A stretch of DNA of 64,000 bases from Caballeronia concitans (lineage in GTDB: Bacteria; Pseudomonadota; Gammaproteobacteria; Burkholderiales; Burkholderiaceae). Shown here in pieces: positions 18,594-27,348 of the stretch (positions are counted from its first letter, which is position 1; each line of letters opens with the position of its first letter). Made by a program: the position numbers and the translations under genes. The stretch is from assembly GCF_001544615.1 (NCBI RefSeq), contig NZ_FCNV02000004.1, forward strand, positions 1 through 64,000, in the 5' to 3' direction. The notes beneath the pieces were generated by a model. The model saw nothing but the letters and a program-made list of their open reading frames with translations. It ran no database searches and was not told the DNA's origin.

Positions 18594-19283
18594 ATGGAAA
18601 TTCTCGTAGTCTTGACCTCGCATGACCAGTTGGGAAACACCGGCCGCAAGACAGGCTTTTGGCTGGAGGAGCTTGCTGCGCCGTACTACGTGTTCAAAGA
18701 TGCAGGCGCAGAAATTGTCCTGGCATCACCCAATGGCGGCCAACCACCGCTTGACCCTAAAAGTAACGAGCCGGCTTCGCAAACGGACGCCACGCGTCGC
18801 TTCCAAGCGGACGCCGATGCCATGGCAGCACTCGCTAAGACCGCAAAGCTCAAGGACGCGGCGCACGGAAAATTTGATGCAGTGTTCTACCCGGGCGGCC
18901 ATGGCCCGTTATGGGACCTGGCAGAAGATCGCGACTCGATTGAACTGATCGAAAGCACGATCAACGGCGGTAAGCCCGTTGCCTTGGTTTGTCATGCGCC
19001 GGGCGTGCTGCGGCACACCAAGCGACCCGATGGGAAGTCTCTGGTAGACGGAAAGTCGGTCACCGGGTTCGCGAATAGTGAAGAGGAAGCTGTGGGCTTG
19101 ACGGAAGTCGTGCCATTTTTGGTCGAAGACGAACTCAAAGCAAACGGCGGCAAATATTCGAAGGGCGCCGACTGGCAGCCATATGTGCTCGAGGACGGAC
19201 TGCTGATCACGGGACAAAACCCGGCCTCGTCGGGGCCTGCTGCTCTGGCACTGCTGGAGAAACTGAGGAAGGACGCTCAGTAG
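18594..19283 (+). CDS. DJ-1/PfpI-family protein, Hsp31-like
   Basis: The 229-aa protein has a class I glutamine amidotransferase-like fold with the nucleophile elbow ALVCHAPG (Cys133-His134), an Glu at about 25-26 in the TGFWLEEL segment and YPGGHGPLWDL near residue 100. This pattern is that of Hsp31-like glyoxalase III / protein deglycase homologues, which detoxify methylglyoxal. ATG 18594 follows GGAGA. It belongs with the neighbouring aldehyde/alcohol dehydrogenases as a carbonyl-stress function (inference). Confidence 0.92.
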   Translation: MEILVVLTSHDQLGNTGRKTGFWLEELAAPYYVFKDAGAEIVLASPNGGQPPLDPKSNEPASQTDATRRFQADADAMAALAKTAKLKDAAHGKFDAVFYPGGHGPLWDLAEDRDSIELIESTINGGKPVALVCHAPGVLRHTKRPDGKSLVDGKSVTGFANSEEEAVGLTEVVPFLVEDELKANGGKYSKGADWQPYVLEDGLLITGQNPASSGPAALALLEKLRKDAQ

Positions 19284-19405
19284 TGAGCCGCGCCGCCGGC
19301 AGGCGAACAACCGGAGCAATTGACGCGAGCGACTGTATGCTCCTGAGGCCGTAGCGCAGCCCGGCGCTGCGCCACATTCACCTTTTGCCGCGTCTGTTCT
19401 GCCCG

Positions 19406-19600
19406 TCAGTTCACAGCCACTTCGATACGCCGCGGCTTTGATTCTCCGCGACGAGGCAGCGTCAACCGTAGAAACCCCGTCTTTCAGTGACGCGTCCATC
19501 TCCGATGAAGCGAAGTCGTCGCTCACCATGAACCTCCGCGCGAAACGCGGTGCTCGAACTCCGGCGCGAGTCTTCTGGCCGATCGCCTTTGCGTTGGTCT
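19406..19600 (-). pseudogene. C-terminal relic of an Hsp20 protein, frameshifted
   Basis: On the minus strand one frame reads VRAPRFARRFMVSDDF...MDASLKDGV, the end of an alpha-crystallin domain, and a second frame continues TLPRRGESKPRRIEVAVN and a stop at 19406-19408. Joining them needs removal of one base near 19464 (GTT-GACG instead of GTG-ACG). The N-terminal two thirds of an Hsp20 are not recognisable upstream. It is a broken second small heat-shock gene. Confidence 0.8.
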
Positions 19601-19693
19601 CTGTCTCGCCGGTTGCGCCGCCGGACAGATACCTCACGGACCGCGAATGCCATGACCCGACTGCGCTGGAGAAGTTCGAATTCGCGCACAGGA

Positions 19694-20284
19694 TCAATGG
19701 TGCGTGTGCCGGTTCCGGAGCAACGCGATTCCGCCAACAACCGCGGTGGCGATGAGCGCCTTGCGCACCAGCCCGGCGGGGTTGTGGCGCAGTTCGGCCC
19801 GGATGCCCATTTCGCCGAGGACATTAGGTACGTGGCCATGCCGCAGATCATCGACGATGCCTTCCACCACGTTGACCCGGTCGGCGGCGATCAGCATCAG
19901 CCAGTGGCGCAGGTCGTTCTCCGGCAGCTTGTAGGCGAGGCGCCGGATCGCGCCCGACAGCCATTTCGGCGGCTGGGCCGTACCGAAGATCGGCGTGATG
20001 CCCGGCCGCTCCGGCGAATAGAACACTTCGACGGTCTGCGCCTGCTGTACCGGCTGTCCCTGCGGCACGTGAATGAAGCGCGGCGGCGTGCGCTCCATCG
20101 GGATGGCTGGACGGTTCTTATGGTCGAGGTCCGAGCCCCAGCCGGGGATGCGCTGCAGGTCATCGCGGGGCGGACTGTGCCGGTTAAGGTCGTAGTCCAT
20201 CTGGCGCTCGCAGTCGACGTGTCCGTGGTGTTGCGGGTTCCGCCGCTGCTCGGCAAGATCGCGGCGCGCGATTTCGTTATCCAT
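19694..20284 (-). CDS. Unknown protein cotranscribed with the alcohol dehydrogenase
   Basis: This 196-aa protein has a charged, His/Arg/Gln-rich N-terminal half (residues 1-75), a middle region PPKWLSGAIRRLAYKLPENDLRHWLMLIAADRVNVVEGIVDD and a C-terminal hydrophobic helix (AGLVRKALIATAVVGGIALL, about 170-189) followed by RNRHTHH. This suggests a tail-anchored or membrane-associated protein. It starts 10 bp after the stop of the dehydrogenase gene, so the two form an operon. I do not recognise the family or its function. Confidence 0.8.
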   Translation of the reverse strand: MDNEIARRDLAEQRRNPQHHGHVDCERQMDYDLNRHSPPRDDLQRIPGWGSDLDHKNRPAIPMERTPPRFIHVPQGQPVQQAQTVEVFYSPERPGITPIFGTAQPPKWLSGAIRRLAYKLPENDLRHWLMLIAADRVNVVEGIVDDLRHGHVPNVLGEMGIRAELRHNPAGLVRKALIATAVVGGIALLRNRHTHH

Positions 20285-20294
20285 GGCTGCTCCT

Positions 20295-21479
20295 TTAGTG
20301 AGCGACGCTGGTCACCATCGAGCGCGCCGAGCCGGCACGCGGAGGAATCAGCACAGGTTTGATGCAGTTGTCGTACTTGCTCGCGAAGATGTGGTACGCG
20401 TCCGAGGCCTCTTCCAGCGGCACACGGTGGGTAATGATCTCTTTCGGGTTCAAATGCCCTTGGCGGATGTGCTCGATCAGGTGCGGGACATGGCGCTTGA
20501 CCGCAGCCTGGTTCATCCGCATCGTGAGGCCCTTGTTCAGCGCGTTGCCGATCGGGACTGCGTTGAAGGTCGGTCCGTAGACACCGACGATCGACACGTT
20601 ACCGGCCTTGCGCACCGAGTTGATGGCCCAGAACAGCGCGGTCGCCGAACCCGCCTGCAGCATGGTCCAGCGCCCGGTGATAGTTTGGGTCAGGCTGCCC
20701 GCCGCCTCGCAACCGACCGCATCGATGCACACGTCCGCGCCCAGCCAGTCCGTCATCTTCTTGATGTGCAAGGCTACGTCGCTCACCTCGCGGAAATTGA
20801 CGACTTCGCAGGGAGCGTAGCGGCGTACGAAATCGAGCCGGTAATCGATATGGTCGACCACGATTACGCGGCCGGCGCCGAACAGCCAGGCCGACCTGGC
20901 GGCGAAGATGCCCACCGGCCCGGCGCCGAACACCACCACGGTATCGCCTTCATGGATATCACCCATCTCGGCGGCCTGGTAGCCGGTCGGCAGCGCGTCC
21001 GTCAGCAACACCGCGTCGTCGTCGACGATATCTTCTGGCACCTTGTATGGTCCCACGTCGGCCATCGGCACGCGAACGAACTCGGCTTGGCCGCCATCGT
21101 AACCGCCGGTGGTGTGCGAGTAACCGTAGATGCCGCCCACGGCGGTCGCTTCGGGATTGGTGTTGTGGCAGTTGCTATACAGCTCGCGCTGACAGAAAAA
21201 GCACGAGCCGCAGAAAAGGTTGAAGGGCACCAGCACGCGATCGCCCGGCTTGAGCGTCTCAACCGCAGAGCCGACCTCTTCGACAATGCCGACGATCTCG
21301 TGGCCGAAGGTGTGTCCAATGCGCGTGTCGGGCACCAGCCCATGGTACAAGTGCAGATCCGAGCCGCAGATGCAGGCGCGCGTCACGCGGACAATGGCGT
21401 CGCCTGGGTGTTCTATCCGGGGATCCGGTTTTTGCGACACGCGGATCCGGTAGGGTCCACGAAAGTTTGTGGCTAACAT
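20295..21479 (-). CDS. Zinc-dependent alcohol/formaldehyde dehydrogenase
   Basis: This 394-aa medium-chain dehydrogenase has catalytic zinc ligands in CGSDLHLYHG and GHEIVG, the four-Cys structural zinc loop CGSCFFCQRELYSNC, and the nucleotide-binding VFGAGPVGIFAA motif. It resembles glutathione-independent formaldehyde dehydrogenase-like enzymes (FdhA branch). ATG 21479 is backed by an excellent AAAGGAGG ribosome site; the track-long N-terminus from 21515 is not needed. It is a paralogue, though distant, of the enzyme at 41531. The exact substrate is not determined by sequence. Confidence 0.93.
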   Translation of the reverse strand: MLATNFRGPYRIRVSQKPDPRIEHPGDAIVRVTRACICGSDLHLYHGLVPDTRIGHTFGHEIVGIVEEVGSAVETLKPGDRVLVPFNLFCGSCFFCQRELYSNCHNTNPEATAVGGIYGYSHTTGGYDGGQAEFVRVPMADVGPYKVPEDIVDDDAVLLTDALPTGYQAAEMGDIHEGDTVVVFGAGPVGIFAARSAWLFGAGRVIVVDHIDYRLDFVRRYAPCEVVNFREVSDVALHIKKMTDWLGADVCIDAVGCEAAGSLTQTITGRWTMLQAGSATALFWAINSVRKAGNVSIVGVYGPTFNAVPIGNALNKGLTMRMNQAAVKRHVPHLIEHIRQGHLNPKEIITHRVPLEEASDAYHIFASKYDNCIKPVLIPPRAGSARSMVTSVAH

Positions 21480-21547
21480 AAAACCTCCTTTCAGCAATTT
21501 TCCACGGTCAAGCACATCTGTTCGCAGTACCGTCGCGTGGCTTCTCG

Positions 21548-21622
21548 TTAGGCAAAGGACCGTGCTGCAGCGACGCCATTGCGAGCGCCGAAGCCAAACA
21601 TGCTGACGGTCGTGCGCTTCAT
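21548..21622 (-). pseudogene. Truncated relic of the glycine-rich exported protein gene
   Basis: A 24-codon frame begins MKRTTVSMFGF with the same GGAGGCAA-type ribosome site and upstream bases as the glycine-rich gene at 40886 (shared tract GCATTCGTCGTGCCGTC further upstream in each). The signal-peptide start is recognisable, but the glycine-rich body is gone. Like the intact copy, it lies next to an alcohol dehydrogenase gene. Confidence 0.6.
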
Positions 21623-21998
21623 TCTTGCCTCCGTGTGTCGCTGTCCCTGTCGGCCACGGCTCGCATGACGCGGACGGTCTCGCATTCGTCGTGCCGTCTT
21701 CGCAGCCTCGTCATGTTGCTCACGCGAACTTGATGCAGTCGATGGAGCGTCCAGAGCGGGATGGCGCATCAGCGCCTTCCGATGACTTTCTTGAGTCGCT
21801 TGCGGCTCGACGCGTCGGTTTAGGTCGGGCGCCCGATTCGCCACGCAAACGCGTATCTCACCTTTGAGAAGAGAGACACCGGTGCACCGCTCTTAATAAG
21901 TGCATTCGGCGATGCTTTCCCTGGCCGGTTCGCTCGGTCGCGCAATAACAGAGGCTCGCCGCTCCGGTATGTCTCTTTTCAAAAAGCGCTGCAGGTCA

Positions 21999-22286
21999 TC
22001 AGGCGTTGGATGCGTGCCCCATTCGCTTCCTTCTGCCACCGAACTCAACGATCCATGAGTCAGAAGGATCAATGTCTGCTAGGACCGTTCCGTCGCTCGT
22101 GATACGGATTCGACAGGCCGACACGTCATAGTCGGCCGCGACTTCTTGATCGCCTACCGTAACGACCGCTGCTATCGTCTTCATCTTCATACGACCCCAT
22201 GCGTCGATGCATTCCCACTGGTAATCGGCGGCAGGAAAGTGGCTTCGCAGGTGGTCGCCGTGTGCTACTCCGATTACGGACCTCAT
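21999..22286 (-). CDS. Small hypothetical protein (95 aa)
   Basis: The 95-aa frame encodes VAHGDHLRSHFPAADYQWECIDAWGR, then a beta-rich segment (IAAVVTVGDQEVAADYDVSACRIRI) and a basic C-terminus. The start is uncertain; the conserved part begins at residue 8. A DNA stretch near 26820-26865 encodes VVHGEHLGSHFPAAS on the same strand, showing a related, decayed copy. That similarity suggests this is a genuine small gene family. I cannot assign a function; there is no signal peptide or membrane segment. Confidence 0.55.
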   Translation of the reverse strand: MRSVIGVAHGDHLRSHFPAADYQWECIDAWGRMKMKTIAAVVTVGDQEVAADYDVSACRIRITSDGTVLADIDPSDSWIVEFGGRRKRMGHASNA

Positions 22287-22529
22287 GCAGCGCTCGGAGT
22301 CTTGCCCACATGAGCGCTCTCACCTCGCCTCCTAGGGGTCATCGCTGTAGCGGTGAACGAATAGTCGGTGGCTTCGCATCAGTGTCCACGTCAAGAATGC
22401 GTCCTCAAGTGCTTCAGTTAAGCCGTTGCCAAGACAGCTTCTCGCTACGTCGAAGCCCGCCGCCGGTGCACTCGATCATTGCGCTCTGCTGTCCTGGACG
22501 GGTGCTCCGGTGAGACACGCTCACCCTGA

Positions 22530-22725
22530 GTCGACATAAATTGGGCACGCGGATAGCTCTCAACGTTGGTGCACACCGTCATGACCACTCTGGAGTTCCC
22601 CGTCCCTATTATTTAGGAAAACTAGAGACATCTTCGGTTCCCTTATTTATTGAAAACGCTGTTCGCAAGGTGCCGGTCAGCAGGAGAGGGATGCCCCGCA
22701 GGTGCGCCTGCAGGTTCGTCGACAC
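22530..22725 (+). repeat. Leader-like repeat, copy 2
   Basis: This is the partner of 17310-17510 (see there). It ends about 50 bases before the glycosyltransferase start, so in this copy the repeat sits in the 5' region of an intact gene. A weaker resemblance (TTGTCGACGCCGTAGCCGCC) occurs at about 41460-41480 before the intact alcohol dehydrogenase. Confidence 0.5.
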
Positions 22726-22775
22726 CATCACCCGCCGCAGGTCCTCTAGCCCGGGGCCAACTGGAGAACCAACCT

Positions 22776-23837
22776 ATGCGAATCGCACAAATTGCACCGT
22801 TGCACGAAGCAGTTCCACCAGAGTTATATGGCTCCACTGAGCGCGTGGTGTCCTATCTGACAGATGCGCTGGTCGACCTCGGCCACGATGTAACCTTGTT
22901 CGCGAGCGGCGATTCACAAACCCGTGCGACGCTCGCGCCAGCCTGGCCGCGCGCGCTGCGGCTAGATCCCGCCGTCCGCGATCCGCTCGCTCCGCACATG
23001 CTGCTACTCGAAACGGTTCGCCGGCGCGCGCATGAGTTCGACGTGTTGCACTTCCACCTCGATTACATGCCGTTCGCGCTGTTCTCTCGGTTCGATACGC
23101 CGTTCGTCACGACGCTGCACGGCCGTCTCGATCTGCCCGAACTGCAGCCGGTCTTCGACACGTTCACGCAGGCGAACGTCATCTCGGTTTCGGACAACCA
23201 GCGTGGCCCGCTGCCGCAGGCGAACTGGCTGAAGACGGTCTATCACGGGCTACCGGATGGCCTGCTCACGCCGCAGCCAAGCACGAAGCCTGAATATCTT
23301 GCGTTCCTTGGGCGCATCTGCCCGGAAAGACGTGCCGACCTCGCGATCAAGATCGCGACGCAAAGCGGGCTGCCGCTAAAGATCGCGGCGGAGGTCGGCA
23401 AGCTCGATCAGGAGTATTTCAAGTGGACGATCGAGCCACTGCTTTCCCAGGCACACGTCGAATTCATTGGCGAAATCGACGAGGCACGGAAGTCGGAGTT
23501 CCTATCGGGTGTGAAAGCGCTGCTTTTTCCGATCGACCGGAACGAGCCGTTCGGCCTGGTGATGATCGAAGCGATGGCCTGCGGGACGCCGGTGATTGCG
23601 TTCAATCGCGGGTCCGTGCCGGAGGTGATCGATCATGGCGTGACTGGCTTCATCTGCGAAGACGTGCAAGGCGCGGTCAGCGCGCTGCATCGGATTGACG
23701 AGCTTTCGCGCACGCGGGTTCGCGCACACTTCGAGCGCCGCTTTAGCGCAAAGACGATGGCGCTAAATTATCTCGAGGCCTACACGTCGATGCTGCGGGC
23801 CTCGAAGAGCCTCGCGCCAGGTATCGTAACCCCATAG
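22776..23837 (+). CDS. Glycosyltransferase family 4 protein
   Basis: This 353-aa GT-B enzyme starts MRIAQIAPLHEAVPPELYGSTERVV, the nucleotide-sugar glycosyltransferase N-lobe. It ends with the GT4 donor-binding segment FGLVMIEAMACGTPVIAFNRGSVPEVI (about residues 270-296), which holds the conserved Glu pair. ATG 22776 follows GGAGA; the open frame upstream corresponds to the leader repeat. Cytoplasmic or membrane-associated; the acceptor is unknown. It is followed 92 bp later by a hybrid histidine kinase gene. Confidence 0.92.
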   Translation: MRIAQIAPLHEAVPPELYGSTERVVSYLTDALVDLGHDVTLFASGDSQTRATLAPAWPRALRLDPAVRDPLAPHMLLLETVRRRAHEFDVLHFHLDYMPFALFSRFDTPFVTTLHGRLDLPELQPVFDTFTQANVISVSDNQRGPLPQANWLKTVYHGLPDGLLTPQPSTKPEYLAFLGRICPERRADLAIKIATQSGLPLKIAAEVGKLDQEYFKWTIEPLLSQAHVEFIGEIDEARKSEFLSGVKALLFPIDRNEPFGLVMIEAMACGTPVIAFNRGSVPEVIDHGVTGFICEDVQGAVSALHRIDELSRTRVRAHFERRFSAKTMALNYLEAYTSMLRASKSLAPGIVTP

Positions 23838-23929
23838 AAACGACGACGTCAGGAGGCAATGGACGAGCGCGGAGCAACACTTTCCGCTTTGCAGCAAAAG
23901 AGGGGTGAGGTAACGAAGGAGCAGTACTG

Positions 23930-26401
23930 ATGCCAGATTTCTGGAAGACAGCGTTCGAGGGCGGCGGCGGCGTTCGCGCGTTGCTGCGCGAATTCGACTG
24001 GAGCGCGTCGCCGCTCGGACATCCTTCCGGATGGCCGGCCCCGCTGACCACCGCAGTCAGGATGGTCCTCAGCTCGGCGTTCCCAATGTTCGTCGCTTGG
24101 GGTCCCGAGCTGAGGTTTCTCTACAACGATGCGTACGCTGTGATGCTAGGCGGCAAGCATCCGGCCGCACTCGGCGGCCGATTCGAGCAGATTTGGTCGG
24201 AAGTCTGGCGTGACATTGAGCCCATTGTCGACAGCGCGCTCGCGGACCGTTCGTCCTATTTCGAAGACCTGCCGCTCACGGTGATACGCCACGGCTACGC
24301 GGAGCAAAGCTTCTTCACCTTCTCCTATTCTCCGCTGCACGAGAATTCCGGACGCGTTGGCGGCATGTACTGCACGGTTATCGAGACGACCGAACGCGTG
24401 CTGGCAGAGCGGCGCGCGGCTTTCGAGCTGCAGGTGTCGGAGGCACTGCGCCCGCTGAACTCTCCCGAGGACGTCGTCACGCGGGCGAGCGCGCTGCTCG
24501 GCGAGCAATTGAAGCTCGCCCGCGTGATGTACGGCGAATGTGACGAGACCGGCAATACCTTCTTCGTGCCACGCGACTGGACTGCCCCACCGTTAGCGAG
24601 TCTTGCCGGGACGAGCTTCGCGCTAGACGATTTCGGGCCGGCCATCGTGAACCCGCTGCGCGCCGGTCAGGTTGTCACCGCGAGCGACAGCCGTACCGAT
24701 CCGCGCACCGTCGAGTTTGGGATTTCGTACGCCCTCACCGGCATCCGCGCACTTGTTGCGGTGCCGCTGATCAAGGCTGGTCGACTGGTGGCGTTCCTCG
24801 GTCTACACCGCGCCGGACCGTACCAATGGACCCCAACCGACATCCGGCTCGCGCGCGATATGGCGGAGCGCACTTGGGCCGCAGTCCAGGCTGCACGCGC
24901 GCAGGCGGAGTTGCGCGCCGAAAGGGACTGCAGCCGCTACATTTTCGACACGATCGGCGAAGGCTTCATGCTGATGGACCGCAACTGGGACGTCACTTAC
25001 ATGAACGCGGAAGGCCTGCGCATCGTGCGCCTCACGAAGGAACAAGTGATCGGGCGCAGCCACTGGCAACTTTGGTCCGAAGCGGTTGCCTCCGATTGCG
25101 CGCGCATGTATCGACGGGTGACTGAGAGCGGCAATGCAGGCGCGTCTGAGTATTGTCAGAGCCGTAGTGACGGCAACATCACCTGGTTGGAAGTGCGCGC
25201 CTATTCGACCGACGAAGGCGGGATCGCGTCGTTTTTCCGGGACGTCACCGACCGGAAGGTTGCCGAAGAGAAGCTTCGGGCGGCCGATCAGCGCAAGGAC
25301 GAATTTCTCGCGATGCTCGCGCACGAGTTGCGCAACCCGCTCGCACCGATTTCCGCCGCAGCCGGACTGTTGCAGGTTAGCAAGCTCGACGAGGCGCAAG
25401 TGCGCCACAGCAGCGCGATCATCGCGCGTCAGGTCGCCCACATGACCACACTCGTGAACGACCTGCTGGATGTGTCACGAGTCACGCGCGGGCTGGTCGC
25501 GCTAGCCAGGGCGCCGGTCAGTGCGCAAACCGTAATAGCGGAGGCTATTGAGCAGGTTCGCCCGCTGATGCAGGGGCGCGCCCAGCAGCTGTCGGTGCAT
25601 CTTCCATCGGTGGAGGCGACCGTGCTCGGCGACAAGGCGCGGCTGGTGCAGGTGGCCGCGAACTTGTTGCATAACGCAGCTAAGTACACGCCAGATGGGC
25701 GCCTCATTGAAATACGCGCGCACATCGATGGTGACGAACTGGCGGTGACTGTGCGCGACGAGGGCATCGGTATGGCGCCCGAACTGACCGCGCGCGCATT
25801 CGACCTGTTCGCGCAGGCAGAGCGTTCGTCCGACCGCTCGCTAGGTGGGCTCGGGCTCGGGCTCGCTTTAGTCAAGAATCTGGTAGAACTGCACGGCGGC
25901 TCGGTGCGTTGCTTCAGCGAGGGACTCGGCAACGGCAGCACCTTTGTGGTCAGGCTGCCGTTGATGCGGGTGCAACAGGTCGCTGCCGGCCGGCACGCAG
26001 AGAAGACGGGAGTAGCGCTGAACCATCGCCTCAAGCTGCTAGTCGTCGACGACAATGTCGACGGCGCCGAAGCACTCGGCACGCTACTCGCGTCATGTGG
26101 GCACGAAGTGTTCGTCGAATACGAACCGCGGCGCGCGCTCGAACGTGCGGCGCGGGAACGGCCCAATGCGTGTCTGCTCGACATCGGTCTACCCGACATG
26201 GATGGCAACGAACTCGCGCGGCGCCTGCGTGAGCGGCCGGAGACGGCCGACGCGACGTTGATCGCAGTGACCGGATACGGCCAGGATGAGGATCGCCAGC
26301 GCAGCGCGCAGGCCGGTTTCGATCACCATCTTGTCAAACCGGTCATCATGGAGCAGTTGGCAGCGTTGCTCGCAGGCATCGACGCGAAAAAGGATGATTG
26401 A
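23930..26401 (+). CDS. Soluble hybrid sensor histidine kinase (PAS-GAF-PAS-HK-REC)
   Basis: The 823-aa protein has a PAS-like domain (about 35-160), a GAF domain (about 165-320), a second PAS with PAC (about 325-450), a HisKA box with phospho-acceptor His465 in AHELRNP, a HATPase domain with N-box NLLHNAAKYT and GLGLGLALVK, and a C-terminal receiver with phospho-acceptor Asp751 in LLDIGLPDMDG. No transmembrane segments are seen, so it senses an internal cue. ATG 23930 has an AAGGAG site. No output domain or response regulator is adjacent; the receiver may feed a phosphorelay elsewhere. Confidence 0.94.
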   Translation: MPDFWKTAFEGGGGVRALLREFDWSASPLGHPSGWPAPLTTAVRMVLSSAFPMFVAWGPELRFLYNDAYAVMLGGKHPAALGGRFEQIWSEVWRDIEPIVDSALADRSSYFEDLPLTVIRHGYAEQSFFTFSYSPLHENSGRVGGMYCTVIETTERVLAERRAAFELQVSEALRPLNSPEDVVTRASALLGEQLKLARVMYGECDETGNTFFVPRDWTAPPLASLAGTSFALDDFGPAIVNPLRAGQVVTASDSRTDPRTVEFGISYALTGIRALVAVPLIKAGRLVAFLGLHRAGPYQWTPTDIRLARDMAERTWAAVQAARAQAELRAERDCSRYIFDTIGEGFMLMDRNWDVTYMNAEGLRIVRLTKEQVIGRSHWQLWSEAVASDCARMYRRVTESGNAGASEYCQSRSDGNITWLEVRAYSTDEGGIASFFRDVTDRKVAEEKLRAADQRKDEFLAMLAHELRNPLAPISAAAGLLQVSKLDEAQVRHSSAIIARQVAHMTTLVNDLLDVSRVTRGLVALARAPVSAQTVIAEAIEQVRPLMQGRAQQLSVHLPSVEATVLGDKARLVQVAANLLHNAAKYTPDGRLIEIRAHIDGDELAVTVRDEGIGMAPELTARAFDLFAQAERSSDRSLGGLGLGLALVKNLVELHGGSVRCFSEGLGNGSTFVVRLPLMRVQQVAAGRHAEKTGVALNHRLKLLVVDDNVDGAEALGTLLASCGHEVFVEYEPRRALERAARERPNACLLDIGLPDMDGNELARRLRERPETADATLIAVTGYGQDEDRQRSAQAGFDHHLVKPVIMEQLAALLAGIDAKKDD

Positions 26402-27348
26402 AACCGCCCTTTGAGGATGCGCTCGCTGACGCTTTCACGCCGGGCTTTCCGCGTACGGCGCCGCCGACGCGCGAATGCAGCACACCGCGCACCGCAGGCT
26501 TCGGCCGCGAGCGGAAGTTTGTCGGATGGCAGGCCTACCATATACGAAGGTGCGCCGGTCGGCATCCGCTTCAATACACAGGTTGGACGCCCGCTGCAGG
26601 CGATACGCGCTACGCCCATTCAGAGACCGGAAACGGTCAATGCGCATCAACGCTCTTTGCGGTGAGCGGCTCCAGGCCCATTGTTGGCGCGTGCGGCAAG
26701 CGCTCCATGCGTGCATAGCGCCTCGACCATTCGCGCTGCGGCGAGCCAGCGCCAGCCGTCGCGGATGGTCACCACGATGCGGTTCGCCGTTCTCGGCTGC
26801 GGCAATTCCTGGAGGAACGAACTGGCGGCAGGAAAATGGCTTCCGAGGTGCTCGCCGTGCACTACGTATTCGGCCTCTTAGAGGCAATGTCCTTCTCACA
26901 GGGAGCGTTCCGCTCGGGGATCTGCTGGCCCGCCCCGCTCTACGCCGTGCACACGATCTGAACTGATGCCATCCTCTCCAGCGCCCCAACCGCGTCGCGG
27001 GGGCAGTGAAAAGTAGCTATGACGTCAACGAACATGCACTTCGACAAGTGCCAAACCGGCGGTGCTCCTGTGCGCGATGTGGCACAGTCGGCCATGGGTT
27101 TCTACTCATCCTTCGCGACTGGTGCAAGACGCGAAGCGTCATAAGACCCGCATGTTCCCGTCGACGAACCGGATTTGCCTCTTGCCTTCCCAGATAGCGC
27201 TCTCATCGGTAGCCTCCTTGTGAGCGAGCGGCCGCATTTCGCGATCTCCTTCGTTTCTCGCGTAAGCGCACTGTCAGGCATGCCGAGCATGCCGCGGCAT
27301 CGGCATAGCCATTGCTGCCTTTGATCGACCCGATCAAGGAGGACAGCG
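26402..27348. other. Gene-poor stretch with a small-gene relic
   Basis: Almost 950 bases without an intact recognisable gene. On the minus strand about 26647-26870 encodes a relic of the small protein family at 21999-22286 (VVHGEHLGSHFPAAS, then divergent). The final bases contain the AAGGAGG ribosome site of the oxidoreductase gene. Confidence 0.5.
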
